Positions 20,072-31,092 of a stretch of DNA of 64,000 nucleotides are shown here, in pieces. The notes under the pieces are model-generated. The model worked only from the letters and a program-made list of their open reading frames with translations, was not told the origin of the DNA and did not search any database. Each line of letters begins with the position of its first letter. Positions within the stretch are counted from its first letter, which is position 1. Position numbers and translations under genes: made by a program. The DNA is taken from NCBI GenBank assembly GCA_036971475.1, contig JBAIZL010000002.1, positions 357,294,082-357,358,081 of the forward strand, given 5' to 3'. Source of the stretch: Prosapia bicincta (taxonomy: Eukaryota; Arthropoda; Insecta; Hemiptera; Cercopidae).

Positions 20072-20825
20072 ATGGAAATTTTTTGGACAGCTCTAGATAA
20101 GGTATTGAGCAAAGTTTTTCCTGCTAAAATAGTGAGCTCTTTTTTAGGAATAGGATAATCTCCAGGTTGGCAGAACTATTGGTATTCTTTTTTAGTATTA
20201 TTTGTTACCGATATTATATTAGTCCTCGTGTACGGAGGAGATTTTGTACTATATAGAATGCCAAATTCAGGTGTAGTTGTGGCCACTATTTTTTTAAAGT
20301 TGGCAATAGTTATGTTAGTACTACAAGTAGTTGAAATATCTATTTTTTATATTCAAGATCCTTCGGCAAATAGTGGTGAAAATATAGTAATACAAATAGC
20401 GTTAGGACAGGTGCTGACTGTTGCATTTTCAATGCCAGCGATAATGTCAATTTATTATACTGTAAGTAAACTCTATGGAAGCATATGTAAGGAAATACTT
20501 CAGTTCCGTTTTGGTTTAATGATTTCATTCACTTGTTCTTTTTCTTTATGATACCTTATGCGTTTTTTATGTTGTGGAAGTGATAAAACCATGGCCAATA
20601 AATTCAATACAGCTCAGTTATAACAATGCAATATCAATCACATTTGAAGGCGTTTATCATACGTTCTACGCAGTAACTTTGTTGTATTTGAATGCATTCA
20701 TATTTTACGATTTAACTATGCATAATGCAATTGCCATAAATAAAAGCATAATTCAATATACGATAGAAAGTTCAACAGTTTTGGGTGACTATTTGCATGA
20801 CACTATAAAAAAAAATAAATATTGA
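20072..20825 (+). pseudogene. Multi-TM Wolbachia membrane protein, broken
   Basis: From an ATG at 20072 (MEIFWTALDKVLSKVFPAKI) a stop at 20155-20157 is followed in the same frame by hydrophobic helices (SFLVLFVTDIILVLVYGG; VVVATIFLKLAIVMLVLQVVEI; VLTVAFSMPAIMSIYY). A frameshift near 20525 then moves the sequence through FFFFMIPYAFFMLW to another frame ending at 20825. About five to six TM helices are implied. It lies just upstream of glyQ. No family recognised. Confidence 0.55.
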
Positions 20826-20873
20826 ATAGTACCTATTTGCTTATATATTCAGTATAAAAGGTGTGCAGTTTGC

Positions 20874-21713
20874 GTGGATCTACAAAGTATATTAAAGGTA
20901 TTACAAGATTTTTGGTCTGGTGAAGAATGTACTATCCTTTATCCATATACATCTGAATTTGGAGCTGGAACATTGCATCCTGCAACAATTATGTCAGCAA
21001 TTCATCCAAAACCAACAAAAATTGCATATATACAGCTAGTGATTAGGCCGGCAGATGGACGATATGGTGATAACCCTAATCGCTTATATCAGCACCATCA
21101 GTACCAAGTGATAATAAAACCTTGTGGTAATGATTTACAAGATATCTACTTAAATAGCTTAAAGGCTCTTGGTGTATCCACAGAAAGATATTATATTAAA
21201 TTTATTGAAGACGATTGGGAAAATCCAAGTGTTGGCGCATCAGGGCTTGGGTGGGAAGTTACGTGCAACGGAATGGAAGTAACACAACTTACTTACATAC
21301 AGCAAGTAGGAGGTACTGATTGCAGAATAATCCCTGGCGAGGTGGCATATGGACTGGAACGTTTGACAATGTGTATACAAGGTATAGATAATGTTTACGA
21401 TATAATATGAAACGACAGAGGTGTAACTTATGGAGATATTTTTAAGCAAAGAGAGTATGAATTTTCTTACCTGGCGTTAGACTATTATAATTCCGAAGTA
21501 GTGCAACAGCAATTTGAAGACACGGAGAAATTGTGTAAATTCCTTATTGAAAAAGAATTACCAGTAGCAGCTTATGACTAATGTATTAAAACCAGCCATC
21601 TACTAAATCTGCTTGATGCAAGAGGTGTGCTTGGTGTGAATGAGCGCATGGTGTATATTGGTAGAGTAAGGGAGCTGACAAGAAAATGCTGTGAGTTATA
21701 TAGAGTTAAGTGA
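20874..21713 (+). pseudogene. glyQ: Glycyl-tRNA synthetase alpha subunit GlyQ, two stops, truncated end
   Basis: GlyQ is the catalytic subunit of the bacterial alpha2-beta2 GlyRS. Readable in one frame: GEECTILYPYTSEFGAGTLHPAT, RPADGRYGDNPNRLYQHHQYQVIIKP, EDDWENPSVGASGLGWEVTCNGMEVTQLTYIQQVGG and GEVAYGLERL, all hallmark motifs. Stops occur at 21408-21410 (TGA in place of the Trp of IIWNDRG) and 21579-21581. The frame ends as [13 protein letters not shown] at 21713, shorter than the usual C-terminus. A deletion appears to have joined the end of glyQ to codon 20-30 of glyS. Confidence 0.92.
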
Positions 21714-24700
21714 GTTATGTTGCTAATGCTTTCAATAAAAATAATGTGAAATTTGCGTCTACAGAGGTTTTTATAACGGCACGTCGTATTACTCTTTTTG
21801 TCGATAATATAAACATTTCAGAGCTAAAAGATTCTAATAACGAAATTAAAGGACCAAACGTCAATGCACCAAAAAGTGCGTTGAAGGTTTTTTGAGGAAG
21901 AATTAAAAATGCGAAACAGATCTACTCGTTCGCAAAGTGAATAATGTAGACTTTTACTTCATTCAAAAAAAAGGCTGCTCATTTAACATCACAGAATTCC
22001 TCAAAAATCAACTAGAGGAAATGCTCAAAAACTTTTCTTGGCCAAAGAGTATGAGATGAAGTGAAGGAAAAGAAAGATGGGTTAGACCAATTAAGAATAT
22101 TTTATGCATTTTGAATGATGAGATAATACCTATATCTTTTGCAGGGATTGCAGCGCGCAACACAACATATGGCCATAGATTTTTCTCAAGTGGTACGGCG
22201 TTCACTGTTAAAACTCCTAAAGACTATTTTGAACTGCTAGAAAAAAACAATGTTATTCTCCAGTCGGACAAAAGAAAGCAAGAAAAAAATTATTATTTAC
22301 TAAATGAATTAACGGGGCTCATAGAGTGGCCTATCGTAATGTTTGGTGAAGTGAATCAAGCTGGATTACCGAAGGAAGTAATTCTTAGCATAATTAGTAC
22401 GCAGCAAAAAATACCTTTCTTTAAGTAATGGAAAGAGAATTTCACACTTTGTTACCGTTGTCAATGTTAACAACGATGAAGTTGTCAAAGGACACGAAAG
22501 AATATTGGAGGGGCGTCTTGATGATGCACAATTTTTGATATCTCAGGATAAAAAATCAAATCTAGACCATTATGTCAAAAAATTAGACCTGATATTAGTT
22601 CATGGTTACCTCAGCAGCGTTGGAGAAAAGGTAAAGCGCATTTTAGCTCTTTATCAAGATATATAGTTACATTTATTCCGCATGCTTCATTAATTAAGGT
22701 TGAGCATGCCGCATATTTAGCGAATGCAGATCTTGCAACATCGATAGTACGAGAATTTCCAGAGCTGCAAGGAATAATGGGGGGATATTATGCTTCTTAT
22801 TTTCAAGAAGATAAAAAAATAGTGGAAGCTATAACTGAGCATTATAAGCCAATCGGATCGGAACGAGAGTGCACTAAATCTCCCACAATAAATTCTGTGG
22901 CTATTGCTGATAAAGTAGATAGTTTGGTCGGTTTAATTGCAGCAGGAGAAAAGATCTCTGGTTCGTATGATCAGTTTGGTTTGCGGAGAGTGGCAATTGG
23001 TATAATTAGAACAATACTTGAAAATAACTCGCATGTTCCAATTAGGCCATTGATAGATAAGTCAGTGTCTTTATGTTCAAAACTCATATTTGCTAAAGAT
23101 ACAACACCAGCGCGCAACCCTCTCAGACTACTGATAGATAAGTCTGTGTCTTTATGTCCAAAACTCATATTTGCTAAAGATACAACACCAGCGTGCAACC
23201 CTCTCAGACTACTGATAGATAAGTCAGTATCTTTATGTCTAAAACTCATATTTGCTAAAGATACAACACCAGCGCGCAACCCTCTCAGACTACTGATAGA
23301 TAAGTCAGTGTCTTTATGTCCAAAACTCATATTTGCTAAAGATACAACACCAGCGCGCAACCCTCTCAGACTACTGATAGATAAGTCAGTGTCTTTATGT
23401 CCAAAACTCATATTTGCTAAAGATACAACACCAGCGCGCAACCCTCTCAGACTACTGATAGATAAGTCAGTGTCTTTATGTCCAAAACTCATATTTGCTA
23501 AAGATACAACACGAGCGCGCAACCCTCTTAGACTACTGATAGATAAGTCAGTATCTTTATGTCCAAAACTCATATTTGCTAAAGATACAACACCAGCGCG
23601 CAACCCTCTCAGACTACTGATAGATACGTCAGTATCTTTATGTCCAAAACTCATATTTGCTAAAGATACAACACCAGCGCGCAACCCTCTCAGACTACTG
23701 ATAGATAAGTCAGTATCTTTATGTCCAAAACTCATATTTGCAAAAGATACAACACCAGCGCGCAACCCTCTCAGACTACTGATAGATAAGTCAGTATCTT
23801 TATGTCCAAAACTCATATTTGCTAAAGATACAACACCAGCGCGCAACCCTCTCAGACTACTGATAAATAAGTCAGTATCTGTATGTCCAAAACTCATATT
23901 TGCAAAAGATACAACACCAGCGCGCAACCCTCTCAGACTATTGATAGATAAGTCAGTGTCTTTATGTCCAAAACTCATATTTGCTAAAGATACAACACCA
24001 GCGCGCAACCCTCTCAGACTATTGATAGATAAGTCAGTGTCTTTATGTCCAAAACTCATATTTGCTAAAGATACAACACGAGCACGCAACCCTCTCTGAC
24101 TACTGATAGATAAGTCAGTATCTTTATATTCAAGACTTGCGTTTACTAAAGACACAACATCAGCTAGCAACCCTCGTAAACAACGTAGAAGATACATTGC
24201 AAGTCTAGTACACATGTTCTGCATAGAAAGATTCAAGGTTATTTTAAGAAATAGAGGTGTAAGCCAAGGTGTTGTAGATTCAATGTTATGGAGTAATATG
24301 AACAATCTGCTAACAGCAGAAAAGCGAGCTGTTATATTGGATTGTTATCTTAGTACGCCAAAAGGTGAACAGATTCTAAGTACTTACAAAAGAGTCAGCA
24401 AAGTAAGGAAAAGTGATGACACTGCTTATGGCACATTTTACAATACGTGGCTTCTGGTTGAAAAGGAAGAAGTAGCACTATCAAGCTATGCTACACTTTT
24501 TTATAAGAGCGTTGAACAAGCAATGAAAAGTGGGGATTTAAACCCAGCACTCGATGAACTTGCTGGTTTTGCTCCACTTAGCAATAAATTTATGGACAGC
24601 GTAAAGATCAACTGCGATTCTAATGAGCTAAGAAGAAATAGATTGTTTTTGCTTGCAAAGGTAGTTTCCATTTTTCATTTAGTAGCGGGTTTTAGTCTCA

Positions 24701-24729
24701 TACAAGTCAAACAATGGGCTATGTCATAA
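21710..24729 (+). pseudogene. glyS: Glycyl-tRNA synthetase beta subunit GlyS with a 14-copy internal repeat array
   Basis: GlyS binds tRNA and carries an editing-like HD region. The N-terminus is cut: the frame starts at YVANAFNKNNVKF. Frameshifts near 21880 and 22425 and a TGA for Trp near 22058 break the 5' half (SWPKSMR*SEGKERWVRPIKNIL). The region LVGLIAAGEKISGSYDQFGLRR (GSxDPFALRR motif) is intact at 22920-22990. It is followed by RTILENN and then the 81-bp array (23047-24180), which inserts about 13 extra copies of a 27-residue helix segment. After the array the normal C-terminus resumes (HMFCIERFKVILRNRGV ... ALDELAGFAPLSNKFMD) to 24729. A stop lies in copy 13 (24097-24099). Confidence 0.9.
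23047..24180 (+). repeat. Tandem array, 14 copies of 81 bp, in frame within glyS
   Basis: The unit encodes 27 residues of the form LLIDKSVSLCPKLIFAKDTTPARNPLR-like sequence (key residues LLIDKSVS, LIFAKDTT, NPLR). Copies start at 23047, 23128, 23209 and so on every 81 bases. Copies 2-13 are nearly identical. The first (PLIDKSVSLCSK) and especially the fourteenth (VSLYSRLAFTKDTTSASNPRK) differ, as expected of the edges of an array grown by slippage or unequal exchange. Since 81 is a multiple of 3 the plus frame stays open for 440 codons, and one minus frame is also open. Confidence 0.97.
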
Positions 24730-26300
24730 ATTTTTAGGCAATAAAAGAACGTATCAACTAATTTCCACAGTCTTGTGGCGTGTATCAGATGATTGGATAT
24801 AAGAATAAAGTTTTATACGTTGGAAAAGCAAACAACTTAAAATCGAGATTATCTAACTACCTTCGATTCGAAAACCTCTCTGAGCGAATAAAAGTTATGC
24901 TTTCACAAGTTGTTGAGATTACGACCTCTCTGACCGAAAATGAAATAGATGCACTACTTCATGAAGCGAAGCTAATAAAATCATTGAAGCCGCCTTATAA
25001 GATTGTTCTGAATGACGGGAAATCTCATCCTTATATAACGATTTCCAAACACGATCATCCAAGAATAGCTCGATATAAAAGCAAATTTAAAAAGGGTGAA
25101 TTTCACTATTATGGTCCCTTTACATCTGCCGCTGCTGTTAAGCAAACTATATTGTCATTGCAAAAAGCTTTTCTTCTAAGGGTATGCTCAGATCAATATT
25201 TCTCCTCAACAAAAAGACCATATCTTGAGTATCAAATTAAGCGCTGCTAAGCACCATGCGTGGGTAAAATCACGAAAGATGATGGTAAAACAAGCACGGG
25301 ATACATTGCTTAGAAGAAATGAGGAAGTGAAAGAACAGTTAGTTTCCACAATGAAAAAGTACAGTAGTCAGTAGAACTATGAGTTTGCTGCTGTATATAG
25401 AGATCGAGTAGGGTTTCTTAAGCAAACTCAAATGCAGCCAATGGACTTTTCTTTTGAAAATGATGCAGATTTTTTCAGCATTATACGTGGAGGGGACCTC
25501 GCATGCATTAGTGTGTTATCGTTTAGAAATAAAGAAAACTATGGAAGCACTCCTTACTTTGAGAACTGTGGTGAGCACTCAAATGGTGAAATTTTATCCA
25601 CCTCTTTGGTTAATTTGTATAATTCAGCTAACGTACCTCCAGTACAAATTTGTGTTCCAGATTTTATTACAGATATGGAGACTGTAGAACAAGCACTACA
25701 TAAAATTACTCACAAACCAGTAAAGGTTTTTCACACAAAGAATAGTAAAGAGAGTGATTTATTAGAGTTTGTTTTGTATTAACTCTCGACATAGCTTGGA
25801 ACAGAAGCTTACTGATTATAAAAGCAATCTAGAAATACTCGAGGAGCTGAGGAAAGTTTTCTCGTTGCCAAATGTTCCAAAGCGTATCGAGGTTTATGAT
25901 AATAGCCATACATCTGGAAATCAGCAAGTTGGTGTGATGGTTATTGCAGGACAGGAAGGTTTTTTTAAAAAGTGAATACAGAAAATTTACTATAAAAGAA
26001 GAAGTTTCAGGTGATGACTATAAAATGATGATGGAAGTGTTAACTCGGCGTTTTTCGGGTAAGATAAAGGATATAATCCCTGATTTTCTATTAATTGATG
26101 GCGGACCTGTTCGTATTTCTAGAGTACAGAATGTGTTAGACACGTTGAATATAAACGTTCCTTTTGCTTGCATGGCAAAAGGTCCTTACCTCAACGCAGG
26201 AAATGAGAGATCTTATATGCCAAACAGAGAAGATTTTACTCTGGACAATGAAAGCAAAGTCATGCTTTACCTCATCGTTTTGCAATAACTTCTTGCGATA
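24714..26300 (+). pseudogene. uvrC: Excinuclease ABC subunit UvrC, many lesions
   Basis: UvrC makes both incisions in nucleotide excision repair. The ATG at 24714 overlaps the glyS stop. The frame reads MGYVINF*AIKERIN*FPQSCGVYQMIG with stops at 24738-24740 and 24759-24761. The GIY-YIG nuclease follows (GVYQM ... LYVGKANNLKSRL, ENEIDALLHEAKLIKSLKPPYKI), then a stop at 25248-25250. UVR-like region EFAAVYRDRVGFLKQ is at 25380-25430. The RNase H-like C-terminal nuclease has EVYDNSHTSGNQQVG and DFLLIDGGP. At least four frameshifts occur (near 25250, 25775, 25970, 26265). The helix-hairpin-helix end seems lost after HRFAITS near 26300. Confidence 0.9.
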
Positions 26301-26561
26301 ACTTCAACTTAACACTTCTTGATGGATGGAATAAAACTAGTCTCACCGTTGAAGCACCCACCGTATTGAACGTGGTGAAGCTTAGAGACCCCAACTATAG
26401 AAGAATAAAAAAGTGTTAAGATATAAATGAAAGAAGACCTTTTCCCTCCTCTCCTTATGAAAGCCAGGTGGTTGAAGAATAAATTTAAAGATTATAATCT
26501 GTAAGAAATACTCAAGAATACGGAGTACACTGACATAGTGATGAACGTTTTTTACTGCGAT
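26301..26561. other. Gap between uvrC and gltA with short open remnants
   Basis: Two short plus-strand stretches look weakly coding: one running on from uvrC to a stop near 26419 (TVLNVVKLRDPNYRRIKKC), and MKEDLFPPLLMKARWLKNKF from an ATG at 26427, broken by a stop near 26502. I cannot assign either to a family; they may be remnants of another Wolbachia protein. Confidence 0.25.
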
Positions 26562-27807
26562 CTATTTACCAACATAGAGTTGTCTTGGTCTACAAATTTT
26601 AGTTTCTGTATCATACCACTGAGCAACCCAACCAGTAGTTCTTGCAAGCGCAAAAATAGGTGTGAACATATTTGAAGGAATATCAATAGCGTTCATGATT
26701 ATACCTGAGTAAAAATCAATATTCGGATATAACTTACGCACAACAAAATATTAATCCTTCAAAGCTATCTCTTCAAGCTCTCTTGCAATCTTGAAGAGTT
26801 CATTACTTTGTTCTACTTAAAACTTCATTTCAAGTGTCTTTTAATATGCGCGCACGTGGATCGTAATTTTTATAAACACGATGACCAAACCCCATCAATT
26901 TAAATGGATCTTTATCATCCTTAGCTTTTTCAATGAATTTATCTATATCTCCACTTTGCCCTATCTCTTTTAACATACATAAGTATGTTATAAAACTGCC
27001 TCGTTAGCTCCACCATGCGCCGGTCCCCAAAGTGTAGCAACTCCTGCAGAGAGGCTCGCGAACAAATTAGAACCTGCTGATCCTACTACCCTGACGGTTG
27101 CTGTTGATGCATTCTGTTCTTGGTTAGCATGGAGAGTAAATATATTGTATCCAGAGCTTTCGCAAAACGAGTGCTTTTATCTTACGAAAAGTATCGCCAA
27201 ACATCATCCTTAAGATATTTTCACTATAACTCAACTCGTTATTAGCATCTATGAATTCCTAATTGTTGATATGCCTATATATCATTGCAACAATTGCAGG
27301 AACTTGCGCTATTGCAGAAATCCCAAAATCTAAATCTTCATTATTGATATTGTTACCATATCTCTCATGGTACAATGCTGACAAACTTGCAAAACATGCA
27401 ATCAAAATTTACATGGGATGAGCAGTTTTTGGAAATGCCTTAATTACGTTTATAACCTGCTCTGATACTTTGGATAACTCTCCTATTTTTAGAAGAAACT
27501 CTTTGTGTTGTTCCAGATCAGGCAACGCACCATAGACTAATAGATAAATTACAGCAGTAAAATTATTATTCTCTGCCAAATCAGCTATATCATGTCCCCT
27601 ATACTTAAGAACCCCTTCATCTCCATCAACGAATGTAATTGTAGAAGAACATAAAGCCGTAGAAACAAACCCCGGATCGTAAATAAATAACCCTGTTGTC
27701 TTATACAAATCTTTAATATTTAACACGTTAGAGCCTATTGTTCCACTTAATATGGGAAGCTCAATTTTTAGCTCATTGCTTAGTTCTAATAACGCTTTTT
27801 TATCCAT
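26562..27807 (-). pseudogene. gltA: Citrate synthase GltA, many lesions
   Basis: GltA condenses oxaloacetate with acetyl-CoA at the start of the TCA cycle. The ATG at 27807 begins MDKKALLELSNELKIELP; TFVDGDEGVLKYRGHDI is intact. A stop at 27409-27411 and another at about 27259 follow. Frameshifts near 27180 move the frame to [29 protein letters not shown] and [11 protein letters not shown], with the first catalytic histidine. [20 protein letters not shown] sequence ([17 protein letters not shown]) carries the second. The C-terminus ([18 protein letters not shown] then RPRQLYVGK) is readable to a stop at 26562. The catalytic motifs survive but are spread over several frames. Confidence 0.92.
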
Positions 27808-27870
27808 CACTTATCCATCACAAGCTATAAATCTATACAACGCATACAAACTGGAGAGTATATATTAGCC

Positions 27871-27891
27871 TGGTTAACTTTAGGTTAACCA
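27871..27891 (-). terminator. Hairpin just after rpsT
   Basis: The inverted repeat tggttaac/gttaacca (27871-27878 and 27884-27891, loop tttag) lies 2 bases beyond the rpsT stop on the minus strand. A clear T-run is missing, so it may be a processing hairpin or a degraded terminator. Confidence 0.4.
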
Positions 27892-27893
27892 CA

Positions 27894-28161
27894 CTAAGCG
27901 GTCATCAATGCTTTTACTTTTGAATTTAAGCGACTTATTTTACGTGCAGCAGTGTTTTTGTGAATAACACCTTTATTCACACACTTGTGTAAATTAGATT
28001 CAGCATTTCGAAATGCTGGAATGACATTTTCTTTGTCGCCAGATTTAATTATATCAACCCATCTTCTAATAGCAGTGTGAGTTTTACTTTTGCGCATTTT
28101 ATTTATTAAAATGCGCTTTGCTATTACCCTTATCATTTTTAGCACTTTTATGATTTGCCAT
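27894..28161 (-). pseudogene. rpsT: 30S ribosomal protein S20, frameshift after eight codons
   Basis: S20 binds 16S rRNA early in 30S assembly. The true start is the ATG at 28159-28161 (MANHKSAK). A two-base deletion in a run of A shifts the frame. The rest, from MIRVIAKRILINKMRKSKTHTAIRRW to KISRLNSKVKALMTA, is open to the stop at 27894. The open part could be started internally, but that start would skip the normal N-terminus. Confidence 0.93.
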
Positions 28162-28211
28162 ATATTAATACCTAAAACACTTTACTCTCTTTTCATTATT
28201 AAATTTTTTTA

Positions 28212-28931
28212 CTAATTTGCAATACCAGTTTTTTCTGCTGCTAATTTGCTACTTTTCTCTTCAATCGTTTTTTCTAAGTTCTTCAAGAATTCATCCTTAC
28301 TTAGCCCAGGATTTTTGGAGTTAATATCTCTATTATCGCCTTTCCAGGATTTTTCCTTATGGAGAGTATGCTCTTTGGCCAAAACAAACCGGTGTTTAAA
28401 ACAACTGGTAATATAGGAACAGATAACCTTTATATAGAGCAGCAACACCTGGTCTATATTTTGTCTTTTGCTTTACAGCTGTTCTGGTGCCTTCAGGAAA
28501 TATGATTATGCTCCTATTTTCTTTTGTACGCACCTTAGCTGACTTAACAACATAGCGTATAGAGCTGATACCATCTGAACGATTAATAAAAGTCATTCCA
28601 AGCGCCATAAGATGCAAGCCAATAAATGGAATCCACTTCAGTTCACGTTTTAAAATATAAACTGCATTTTAAAACAAAAGTATAAAAATAAATGTCTCGA
28701 GTGAGGCTATTATAAAGGGCTGTTTTGGAATGTTTTCCATCCCCCTAATTTCATATTCAACACCACATAGTAAACGAAGCATGAGTAACACAACCTTCAC
28801 TGAGAAGGCAAGTAAAATAGTTACTATACGTATAGGAAAAAAAATTATAGGAAAGGTAATTTCCTTTCCTATAATGGGAATGGGTAATTTCCTTTCCTTT
28901 TTATTATGGGAAAGTATAAAACACTTCTCAT
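28212..28931 (-). pseudogene. plsC: 1-acyl-sn-glycerol-3-phosphate acyltransferase PlsC, broken, motif I deleted
   Basis: PlsC makes phosphatidic acid at the inner membrane. The ATG at 28929-28931 begins MRSVLYFPII. A local duplication of ggaaaggaaattacc (28850-28905) disrupts the N-terminal helix. Then come FPIRIVTILLAFSVKVVLLMLRLLCGVEYEIRG and MENIPKQPFIIAS, directly joined to LETF, so the catalytic HX4D motif I is missing. Further on are a stop in FILLF*NAVYILKRELKW, INRSDG, and motif III FPEGTRT. A frameshift near 28440 precedes the C-terminal piece GLSKDEFLKNLEKTIEEKS. The gene cannot be active. Confidence 0.87.
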
Positions 28932-29024
28932 AATATAAGAAATATATTGAACAATAAACCTGAAATCATAAACCTAGATAAACGTATTTGAGTTTATCTC
29001 TACTATAAACTAAAAACAATAGGT

Positions 29025-30002
29025 TCAACCATTGATCACTTGAGTAATAGGATGTGAATCAGTTAATTTGTCCTTCAATTTCTTGTTAGCAACGTGAGTA
29101 TATATTTGCGTTGTAGAAATATTAGTATGGCGAAGAACTTTCTGTATTAGCACAATACTTGCCCACTATCCATCAGATGAGTAGCAATGGAATGTCTGAC
29201 TACATGTGGAGAGATTTTACTTTCATCGATATTACATTTTCTTGCTAATTCCTTAATCAACTGACCGATTCTCTGCATTGTAATCGGCTTGTTAGATTTA
29301 TTACCTGGAAATAACCAATTAGACTCCTTTCCTTCAGGAATCAGGTTATGACGAACTGATAAATAATTTCTAAGTCTTTGCAGTGCCTGCTCGTTAAAAA
29401 GGATTGGCCTTTCTTTACCACTCTTGCCTTTTAATATTACATAACATTCTTTGTCATTACTGTTTACTAGACGTGACACCTCACACAATTTCATATTAAT
29501 CAGCTCAGAAATACGCATGCCAGAGGTGTAAAGGATATTTAAAATAGCGCATAGCCTCCTATTGTTTATCTCTATTTGACCCGCTCGCTGACTTTCTGAG
29601 TGTGTCCATTAGGGAAAGCATTTCTTCAACGCTCAAATACTTTGGCAAAGGACGAGAAACTTTTGGGTTTTTCAATTCATCATCATTAGCTGGAGCTGGA
29701 GGGATTTATCCCACCATTAAATAGGCACTTATAAAAATTTTTCATAGCAGATATTTTTCTTGATACAGAACTACTTTTATATTTCTTTTGTGTGTATAAA
29801 GACTGCACATAATTTTGAATACTACTTTTGCTCGCGCTAACTAAATTAGTACCGCTCTCCAATAATAAATCTTCAAGCTGGTACAAATCCAAACGATAAC
29901 TTTCTGGAGTACTTTGCGTAGCAGACCTTTCTGCACTAAAGTATCTATGTAATATGTTATGTAAAGATTTTCTCTTTTATCCTGCAACTGCTTACTCTTC
30001 AT
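29025..30002 (-). pseudogene. xerD: Tyrosine recombinase XerD (or XerC), several frameshifts
   Basis: Xer recombinases resolve chromosome dimers at dif. From an ATG at 30002 (MKSKQLQDKRE) a frameshift leads to LHNILHRYFSAERSATQSTPESYRLDLYQLEDLLLESG, the SAM-like core-binding domain. The catalytic domain has the first arginine in SGMRISELINM, the beta-hairpin lysine in KGKSGKERPI and the HxxR box in HVVRHSIATHLMDSG. After a frameshift near 29152, RHTNISTTQIYTHVANKKLKDKL carries the nucleophilic tyrosine, ending at 29025. At least three frame changes break it. XerC and XerD are hard to separate by eye. Confidence 0.85.
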
Positions 30003-30153
30003 CACTAGCTCCCATATTTATTTCTTTAACTACAGTATGATTGGACACGTTTCTAATATTCTTCATTAAAAAATACGAAATTAATAAAGCATTTATCAAT
30101 AGAACAAGTACAACAAACTTTCGTCTTAATTTTTTTTTCAGATTTGATCTCAT
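29992..30153 (-). CDS. Small single-TM protein, 53 aa, intact, overlapping xerD start
   Basis: An ATG at 30153 opens an uninterrupted frame to a TAA at 29992. The chain is basic at the start (MRSNLKKKLRRK), then has one hydrophobic helix (FVVLVLLINALLISYFLM) and a short polar tail ending GASDEE. Its last codons overlap the xerD ATG (30002), a typical bacterial coupled arrangement. A basic N-terminus with one TM suggests an inner-membrane protein with its C-terminus outside. No family assigned; FtsL-like small division proteins have this shape but the sequence does not prove it. Confidence 0.55.
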   Translation of the reverse strand: MRSNLKKKLRRKFVVLVLLINALLISYFLMKNIRNVSNHTVVKEINMGASDEE

Positions 30154-30215
30154 GGTTAAATTATAACATCAAATCCGTAGAAAGCACCTTACAAAGTGAA
30201 TTTCACTACCACTTC

Positions 30216-30991
30216 TTAGTTACATCTACTTATGTCTATTATAACATAGTGTTTTCTTATAGCGCCAGCACAACCAAGAGGTGACTTCTGTATTAGTGCC
30301 ATAGATGTTAATAAATTCTTAATATATATGCTCTGTATAAAGAGGAAATCATGTAATACTTTTTTTAATAAAGTGCTAATAAAAGGAATGGTAATGTTTG
30401 ATCCCATAGACTCATTATCTATCTTCTCTATAACTTTATTAACACTGCAAAAAGAACGCTCTATTCTTGCTAAGATATAATTAATCACTTTTAAATCGAA
30501 TTTTAACTGTTTATCTGAAAATCGTTTTATTAACATAATTCGTAATAATTCCCCACTCGCCGGTGGAATTTTTACGCTGGTAGTTGCCAATATGCAAGAA
30601 CATAAGTCTTTCAGTTTAAAATTAAGTTTCGTTGGTGATGTTGAATAAGTAATGAGTAATCTCTTGTTATTTTTTTCATGCAGTTGTAACAATGTAATAA
30701 CATTGCTTCATCTTGAACATTTTGTATATCTTCCAAAATAAAAGCGTCGCTATACCTCATCTCGCTTATGAAATTTTTCACATTGATAAAAATTTTATTG
30801 TTTACCGATTGCCAAATGTGAGCAAGATGGGTTTTACCAGAACCTTTAGGCCCAAAGAGAATTAAACAATTCCAAGCTAAATCATCAACTACTGAATTAT
30901 ACACATTCTTATTTTCATCTAAAATGATGAAATTTTGCTGGCAATAATCAGTTTGATTATTGTTAAATAAATTTAATTGTACATTAGACAT
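30216..30991 (-). pseudogene. hda: DnaA regulatory inactivator Hda/HdaA, frameshifted
   Basis: Hda is a DnaA-like AAA+ protein that, bound to the sliding clamp, promotes DnaA-ATP hydrolysis. The N-terminus MSNVQLNLF contains a clamp-binding motif (QLNLF). The P-loop is GPKGSGKTHLAHIW and the Walker B-like strand AFILEDIQ. A frameshift near 30655 separates this from SPTKLNFKLKDLCSCILATTSVKIPPAS and SDKQLKFDLKVINYILARIERS (helical lid). The downstream frame runs past the expected end (ISTLLKK, near 30355) to 30216, probably into intergenic sequence. It lies directly downstream of the AI-2E transporter on the same strand. Confidence 0.85.
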
Positions 30992-31092
30992 TTTGCTTCC
31001 CTGACAGTGTGTGAAAACTCGCTTTCAAGGGTATCTTGGGGGTTACCTCTCTTTACCACAAATTAGTTATACAAAAAATCTGCTAACCATTT

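Noticed and set aside
20574..20825. Separate small gene at 20574
   Set aside because: It is the out-of-frame continuation of the membrane protein starting at 20072.
22971..24305. 444-codon minus-strand ORF over glyS
   Set aside because: Mirror frame of the 81-bp array; the glyS frame explains the sequence.
24780..25250. GIY-YIG domain as part of a Penelope-like element
   Set aside because: It continues into the UvrC C-terminal nuclease and lies in the glyS-uvrC overlap, so it is bacterial uvrC.
28000..28030. gctggaatgacatt inside rpsT as another palindromic repeat
   Set aside because: It encodes normal S20 residues (VIPAFRNAESN) and has no inverted partner.
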